From: Azolla pinnata
Taxonomy: Eukaryota > Streptophyta > Polypodiopsida > Salviniales > Salviniaceae
Length of the DNA: 40,378 bases
Assembly (NCBI GenBank): GCA_037176905.1
Contig: JBBBWG010033119.1
Coordinates: 1-40,378, forward strand
Direction: 5' to 3'
The number at the start of each line of letters is the position of its first letter. Within the stretch, counting starts at the first letter, position 1. The notes beneath the pieces were generated by a model. The model saw only the letters and a list, made by a program, of their open reading frames with translations, was not told the origin of the DNA and did not search any database. The translations under genes were made by a program, and so were the position numbers. Positions 34,301-40,378 of this stretch are shown here, piece after piece.

Positions 34301-36448
34301 CTTGCCCTAGCAAAGGGCAGGGCACCAGCAACAAACGAGCTTGCTTTGGACAAAATTTTCACGGAGTTGCTTGCTTCAGTAGGCCATTTATGTATTGAAG
34401 AGTCTGACGTTGCAACCCACAGCCAGTCTTCACCTTGCAAGGCTAACGAAAGAATAGGGCTATCTTCTGAGCACATAAGCAGACTTTCACGAGACATCAG
34501 ATCCGTCAAATAGACCTGAATAATTGCCATTACAAAAATCTTAGTTCTAAAGCCACTTATAATAGAGGAATTGACACCCACCTAGAAACTAATGAACTTA
34601 CTGAAAGATCACGGCCACCACTGTAAACTCGACTGAATGATGGGGTTGTTGCAAGAGCCCACACCGAATCCGTATGAACAGCATAAGAGTGTACACATCT
34701 CTGCTGTCCCAAATCCCATAGCCTACAAAACAGAAAACATAAGATCTAGTGAAGATCATGTACAAGGTTCCTTTTCCAGCATAAAGATTTAATTCCAGAT
34801 AAATACATACCTGATCATGGAATCTGAAGAACCAGACAAACAGAACCTGCAAACAATGCACATATGTTACGTATAACATGCATGGCAGTATATTAAAGAA
34901 TTTCTTGCACTGTTCTTCCCAATGCTTGCATTATGGTGATAAACAACAGGCAAAACAATGGACAAATTTTGTTACCTGCCTGAGGGATCGAGAGACAAAG
35001 CACGTATATTATCTGTGTGACCTTTCAGCTTCATCTTCTTTGCACCAGATCTAGGATCCCATACCCTAACAGCCTGTGAGAAATCATAAAAAATACTCAA
35101 TTGACAGAACAATATGAAGCCAAAGCCCAGTCAAATTATAGCACATGCCACAACCTTCTCAGTACCCCCAGAAACGAGTATTGTGCCAGCATCATTCATT
35201 GCCAAAGCATATACAGATTCCTTATGGCCTTTGACTGTAATAGGCGCATAACCCTGTGATGTTAATAAACTTTGTGTAGCTGTACTGAAACTTGAAACAA
35301 TGGAACGATCAGTGCTGGTTATTGGGGCAGATGGTCCCAAACCATTATTCTTTTCAGATGTATTGTCCTCTACTGCAGCCTTCAAAATGGGTACACTGGC
35401 TGCATCTAAGTCCCAGACAAAAACTTCACCACCGAGGCCAGCAGATGCAATGATGTTGCTCTGCATTCTCCAAAAAATAACCATGAAAGAATCAAACCGC
35501 AGCATGTGTTGAATCTTATTTCATTTAGTATGAGCAAAACTCCACAAGTGGAAACCTTTCCACAGTACTCACATGTTTTGCTGCTGCAAGGGCAATGACA
35601 TAGTCAGAATGCTGACGGAAAGTTTTTGAACAGTGGCAATCATCTGAGAAAGCCTCCCAAGTCTGGAAAAATTTAAATGTAATTTGTTCTCAATGCAAAA
35701 TTTCACTCCATTCGGTAAACTAAGATAATGACCTTGACTTTATCATATTTGCATCTATACCCACAACAAGACTCTAAACTAATGATACAGACAGTGCCAT
35801 TTATGGCTAGGATCTGATGTCATAATAGATCATCCATATTCAAAAAGAAACAATAGCCATCGAGGTTCCATAGAGTGCAAGAACCATGATTCTTTTAGAA
35901 GTTCTCTTTTCTTTTTCGACAAGTAGATATGTATCGACATGAACATATTTCATGATGTAAGACATTGGCACACCTTGATAGTTGTGTCTGATGAGCATGA
36001 AACTAGTGTTTGGCCAGACAAGACTACGTCATTTACCTGTAATAGTCAAGGGGTTAATACAATTACAATAGTTACAGTGCTATAAAATACAAAATCCATA
36101 TATACCCAATCTGTATGGGATTCGAATGTTGCAGTACATGTTGCTGTCTCATCAGCCAGTTCCCATCTTTTCAAAGTCCCATCCCTGCTGCCACTGAATA
36201 GGATATCATTCTTCTGATCTTCATGAGAACCTATTCTAAGACTATTTATCCCTGAACAATGCTGCAAAATACATACTTTACATCAGATTTAAAATACATG
36301 AGTGGACATTAATGTCACTTATTCTTCCCTACATACAGACCTTTGGAGTATGGGTATCACAAAGAACATAGGTTAAGCGGCGCTCTTTCCGAGTACGCGC
36401 TGAATTGGACATATTGCTCGTACTTCCTACACGATGCATACTCCCCAT
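31346..36448 (-). CDS. LRS1: WD40 protein of the WDR48/UAF1 type (plant LRS1)
   Basis: Plant relative of WDR48/UAF1/Bun107, a beta-propeller partner and activator of deubiquitinases; Arabidopsis LRS1 (At3g05090) affects lateral roots. Seventeen exons on the minus strand: 36448-36341, 36261-36106, 36036-35974, 35662-35573, 35460-35155, 35073-34976, 34846-34811, 34722-34602, 34515-34276, 34150-34055, 33972-33907, 33792-33754, 33641-33507, 32808-32447, 32328-32229, 31729-31574 and 31444-31346. They join without shift to 756 residues. WD motifs: [70 protein letters not shown] and [14 protein letters not shown]. From about 520 the DUF3337 C-terminal domain follows, with [43 protein letters not shown] and [15 protein letters not shown]. 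Exon 5 uses a weak donor (AAG-GTTGTG), chosen to keep the E-K-x-x-R-V-W spacing. Complete and probably functional. Confidence 0.95.
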
Positions 36449-38678
36449 CTAGAAACTTGCCTGTTACATTACAATTCTAGTAATCATGTCTACGATATAT
36501 CCTGAAATTGCATAACGATTTATTTGATCCTTAAAATTGTAGAAACGTTAATTAGATAATATAAGCATTTTAACTGTCCATGTCCCATCAAATAGAGCAT
36601 TCAGTTATATTTTTATAGGTTGCAAGAATGTAATCAATCATATATTATCCCGTCTTTTCTTTCTAGCCCGTTAAATATATATAGCTGCATATAAACCATC
36701 ATAAATGACCAGCCAGCTGATTATATCTATTGCCTTTGCAACTGTTACCATTTATCGCAATATTTCTTCGCAGACCTTTAATATTCAGCATTTTGATTCT
36801 TATCATTCGTGCGATGATTGTGAAGACAAACCAATTTTTCTTTGATGCCCTCAACTATAGGCCGCTGCAGAAAAAACCCTAGCTATAGAGGTGATCTTAA
36901 ATTTTAGACTATTGGTTGAGCCAGATCAGCTTCATCATATTCATGTCTTGCTGCAAGTCAACACACACATAGAAACACTTACTGTTTTCCATACAATTGG
37001 ATCAAATGCATATACAGAACATGAGGTTTTCCTACGTTGGTGATGACATTTTGTTTTCCCTGATTTTCTTTTCACAAGCATTAGCTTCAGTCTTCTGCCA
37101 CAGATGCTTCTTTTCTCTCTCGAAACACATTCCCTCAAGCCTATTCAAAAATTAAGGCCTTGATCTTGAAACTTGAGATATTGAGAAATTTCACCATTGT
37201 TATCCTGTCTTGTAATGTTTCTACTTGGTAGTCCTGGAATGTATATCAATGCTGAATTAAGAGGTTTTGTTTATATAGATGTGATACCATATGCTTACTC
37301 CATACACCTATTCACCCAACCAACTGGTCGATGCACATAGCTAATAACCACCAATCATGAGAATGCAGTAGTTAGCCAGTAAATTTGGGAATTCCGACTC
37401 GAGTTCAGTCAAACTGTTGATCGTTCACGTTTCTGAAAAATGATTCAGGGATGTTACATTTGGCCAAGCTGGGTCCTTGGTCACCATCCATGCAGGGCAG
37501 TCTTAGAAGTCTCTGGCCATGCATTGCTGCACATTATATAAGCGTTGAACCCACACCCTATTTTTTATCACTGTTAAGCTTTAGTGATAGGAAACATTGT
37601 GCCTCTGCATACATGAAATACTTACTGCATGTGCACTGTAAGGTATCATTGCATGTCTCTGCACAATACAATGAAAAACATTTCCTACACATTCCATATA
37701 AATCCAGGATAACTTTGCATATGAAAAAATGTCATTTTCCATATGCACTCCATGTACCAACTACCCACAGGAACTCGAACAAAATGCCTTATCCAGATGG
37801 CTTCGAAAATCAGAGAATAAGTTTCCATTTTATAGTGAAAAACTATCAGGTAAAACAATGTGTCGAAATGTTCAGTGCATTCCTTTAATCTATCTTTTTT
37901 TCCAATATTCTATCTGTGGATGGGCAATTAGAACTTCAGTCTAGGAAGTGGGAACAGATACAATAACACTTCTATCCAATGGTCCAATGCAGACATTAGA
38001 AAGCAATCTTATTGACCTAAAAAAGTTCACAGCTTCAAATACTACAGAAATTTCGCATATAAGACATATAATCAGACCTATGTATGTATGCATGTATGCA
38101 CATGTAATTCTTTGTCGCAATTCTTCCTTTGCATCTGAGACCATCTGGTAGAATAGCAACCATTTCTCCTTTTCTATTATTGTTCATCCGTTACAATCTT
38201 ATTGTGCCCTGTTGGAAACGAATTTAAATGTGTAGGTTTTTTCTAGATTCTAGCTCAAAAACAGATTTGATCTCTCAACTTTAGTCCGTATGAGTGGGGT
38301 TAGAAACGAAATCCTACGCCAAAGGAAATAACCAAACCTATCTCACTTAAAAAGACGTACCTGTTAGTATCCCTCTGTGGTCTGGTCTGCGCCTGTGTAT
38401 ATTAGTTCATCTTGAGCAGTAGCTGTACTACTTGCCGTTTGCCTGCTCTCGTGCGATCAAACACAGACTTCGAGTTTCACAACGTGCTGATCTTCGGATC
38501 AGTTTCGATGTGCTTTAAGAGAGACGGCGGCAGACGCGGGAGACAAGGACGGGAGGAAAGAGAGTAAGGAGAGGCAAGGGAGATTACCTGAGAGAGGCAG
38601 AGGTTAGGGCACCGCTCGAAACACAGGCAGAGATGGAGCAAGAGATTCCCGAGTCTGAGAGAAGAAGACCCATCGAAA
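36449..38678. other. Upstream region of the WD40 gene; possible 5' UTR intron
   Basis: A good acceptor (GTAACAG) lies at 36461, 12 bases before the WD40 ATG. A strong donor on the same strand (CTCAG-GTAATC) lies at 38588, behind a GC-richer, leader-like stretch (38589-38680). The 2.1 kb between would be a 5' UTR intron; this is inference. A telo-box-like AAACCCTA lies at 36874-36881. The 145-codon plus frame 37451-37888 shows no domain. Confidence 0.4.
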
Positions 38679-39315
38679 ACACGTATGTATGTGTGCGTGC
38701 GCATGCATGCATGTGTATGTGCATGTGCGTGTATGCATGCATGCATGCGTGCATGTGTATGTATGCATGCATGCATGTGTGCATGTGTATGCCTGCATGT
38801 GTGCATGTGTATGCATGCATGCATGTATGTGTGCATGTATGTGTGCATGTGTGTGTGCATGCATGCATGTGCATGTGCATGTGCATGCATGCATGTATGT
38901 GTGCATGTGCATGCATGCATGTATGTGTGCATGTGCATGCATGCATGTATGTGTGCATGCGCATGTATGCATTCATGTGTGTGTGCATGGGCATGTATGT
39001 GTGCATGCATGTGTGCATGCATGCATGTGTGTGTGCATGCGCATGCATGCATGCATGTGTGTGTGCATGTGTATGCATGCATGCATGTATGTGTGCATTT
39101 GCATGTATGTGTGCATGTATGTGTGCATGTGTATGTATGCATGCGCATGTATGCATGCATGTATGCGTGCATGTGTATGTATGCATGCATGTGTGTGTGA
39201 ATGCATGTGTATGTATGCATGCATGTATGCGTGCATGTGTATGTATGCATGCATGTATGTGTGGGTGCATGTGTATGTATGCATGCATGCATGTATGTGT
39301 GCATGTGTGCGCATG
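38679..39315. repeat. 637-bp alternating purine-pyrimidine minisatellite (ATGC/GTGT)
   Basis: Built from ATGC, GTGT and GTAT tetramers. Every odd base is a purine and every even base a pyrimidine, with only six exceptions (38793, 38973, 38990, 39099, 39200, 39264), all substitutions that keep the register. The longest unbroken run is 179 bases (38794-38972). Local higher-order units of about 26 bases, for example GCATGCATGCATGTATG then TGTGCATGT, recur around 38885-38965. Such DNA is a classic Z-DNA former. It has no coding meaning. Confidence 0.97.
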
Positions 39316-39599
39316 ATGGTGTGGCTGCACATGTTGTTGATCTTGTCTCTTCACCACACTCCACCTCAAGCTCGATTGTGTGTTTTGGGGTTTGTCTTTG
39401 CAGTTGTCTGTTGGTTTTTCTGTTTCCTCGTTTTTAATGTACGCTTTGCGCGATCGAACGACTGGATTGTCGATTCGCAGCTCTTCTTGCGAACTGAAAA
39501 AAATTTCTACGATGCTGAGTTATGTCGGTCTTATCCACGCGGTTTGGGAGCCACGTCGCTCTACCACTCTTACCCCTTCTTGCTTTCTCCTTGTCATGA
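39316..39599. other. Unassigned DNA between the minisatellite and the gypsy fragment
   Basis: No domain recognised. The frame from 39316 is open on the plus strand but gives no known motif. It may belong to a decayed upstream part of the gypsy element. Confidence 0.35.
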
Positions 39600-40378
39600 C
39601 CTTATATAAGCCAGCTTTTCGTACCCGTTACGGTCATTATGAATTTTTTGTGTTACCATTTGGTCTATGTAATGCACCTGCCACGTTTATGATGCTCATG
39701 AATGATGTGTTTCGTCCGGTACTAGGGGATTTTGTTGTCGATGATATACTAGTGTTTAGTAAAACCCTAGACGAACACATAACTCATTTACATACCGTGT
39801 TTGAATTTTAAAGGACCATTCATTGTATATCAATGAAAAGAAAACCTTCTTGTGTCAAGAGGTTGTTGAGTATTTAGGCCATCTGATATCTGCTGATGGG
39901 GTAAGAATGGATCCTTCAAAGGTCTCAGTGATTCTGAGTTGGCCAGCGCCTAATAACGTATCAGAATTGAGATCATTTCTAGGATTGTCTGGTTTTTACT
40001 GCAAATTCATTCAAAGATATGCCGCTTTAGCTGCACCTTTGACTGATTTATTGAAATCAAAGGTAGTATACGAGTGGACACTTGCGAGACAACAAGCGTT
40101 TGATCAGCTTAAGAAAGTTGTAGCATCTGCACCAGTGTTGAAGGTTGTAGACCCGCAATCACCCTATATCTTAGAGACGGACGCTAATGATGTGGTTGTC
40201 GGGGCAGTCCTCATTCAACAAGATAGACCTATAGCTTTCCTGAGCAAGAAACTGTCTCCACCGCAGAAGAAGTGGCCCACGCATGAGCTAGAGCTTTATG
40301 TGGTCATTAACGCACTTAAGACATGGCGTCACTATCTTTACGGAGCAAAGTTTAAAGTCTTAACGGATCATGCTACTC
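39600..40378 (+). mobile_element. Ty3/gypsy pol fragment (reverse transcriptase and RNase H), broken, runs off the window
   Basis: The frame ending at 39811 carries [20 protein letters not shown], then [15 protein letters not shown], then the active-site region [14 protein letters not shown]: the two aspartates remain but about three residues before them, including the aromatic of YxDD, are missing. One missing base near 39806-39810 then shifts the frame. From 39808 to the window end a single open frame continues KDHSLYINEKKTFLCQ, then YLGHLISADGV, then ELRSFLGLSGFYCKFI, then the RNase H start ILETDANDVVVGAVLIQQ and LSPPQKKWPTHELELYVV. Relation to other gypsy copies cannot be judged from the window. 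Confidence 0.9.

Noticed and set aside
37451..37888. 145-codon plus-strand frame upstream of the WD40 gene
   Set aside because: No domain, no biased codon use, and an AT-rich, SSR-like context. Probably chance or part of a 5' UTR intron on the other strand.
38584..39369. Large Cys/His/Met/Thr-rich frames on both strands
   Set aside because: By-product of the alternating purine-pyrimidine repeat, which cannot contain stop codons.

Overview
This is nuclear DNA from a land plant. It carries a plant-type organellar glutamyl-tRNA synthetase, an intronless plant-type amidophosphoribosyltransferase with an iron-sulfur cluster, a plant ribosomal protein gene with telo-box-like promoter DNA, a GIL1/IRKI-like protein family known only from plants, and many decayed Ty1/copia, Ty3/gypsy and LINE elements. 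The background is AT-rich, with GT-AG introns of about 70 to 1340 bases and gene spacing of 5 to 10 kb. That would fit a compact plant genome, possibly a bryophyte or other seed-free plant, but nothing in the window fixes the species.

Layout: 304-3556 (+) holds the last eight exons of a chloroplast/mitochondrial glutamyl-tRNA synthetase whose 5' half lies before the window. 4950-11100 is a graveyard of LINE fragments on both strands (reverse-transcriptase zinc-binding domain on +; ORF1 zinc knuckle, endonuclease and linker on -), with one unidentified decayed reading frame. 11363-12928 (-) is the single-exon amidophosphoribosyltransferase gene, with an in-frame hexamer repeat near its start. 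13000-14900 is its upstream region, with small tandem duplications and a possible orphan first exon on the + strand. 14917-19250 (+) is a nearly full-length but heavily mutated Ty1/copia element. 20000-22080 has three more retroelement scraps.

22617-25311 (-) is a complete five-exon RPL13a gene with tandem repeats in its introns. 25400-27000 is triplet-repeat-rich DNA that also contains short upstream reading frames. 27028-29631 (+) is a long intronless GIL1/IRKI-like gene. 31346-36448 (-) is a complete 17-exon WD40 gene, the plant WDR48/LRS1 type, reconstructed to 756 residues. 38679-39315 is a striking 637-bp tract of almost perfectly alternating purine and pyrimidine. From about 39600 to the window end lies a damaged Ty3/gypsy pol.

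The host genes are housekeeping or developmental genes that do not form an operon-like system: organellar translation, purine synthesis, cytosolic ribosome, plant-specific signalling, and deubiquitinase regulation. I did not find a new multi-gene system. The most unusual items are the alternating purine-pyrimidine tract beside the WD40 gene's possible 5' end, the tandem repeats inside RPL13a introns, the low-complexity start of the purine enzyme, and the short reading frames upstream of the GIL1-like gene.
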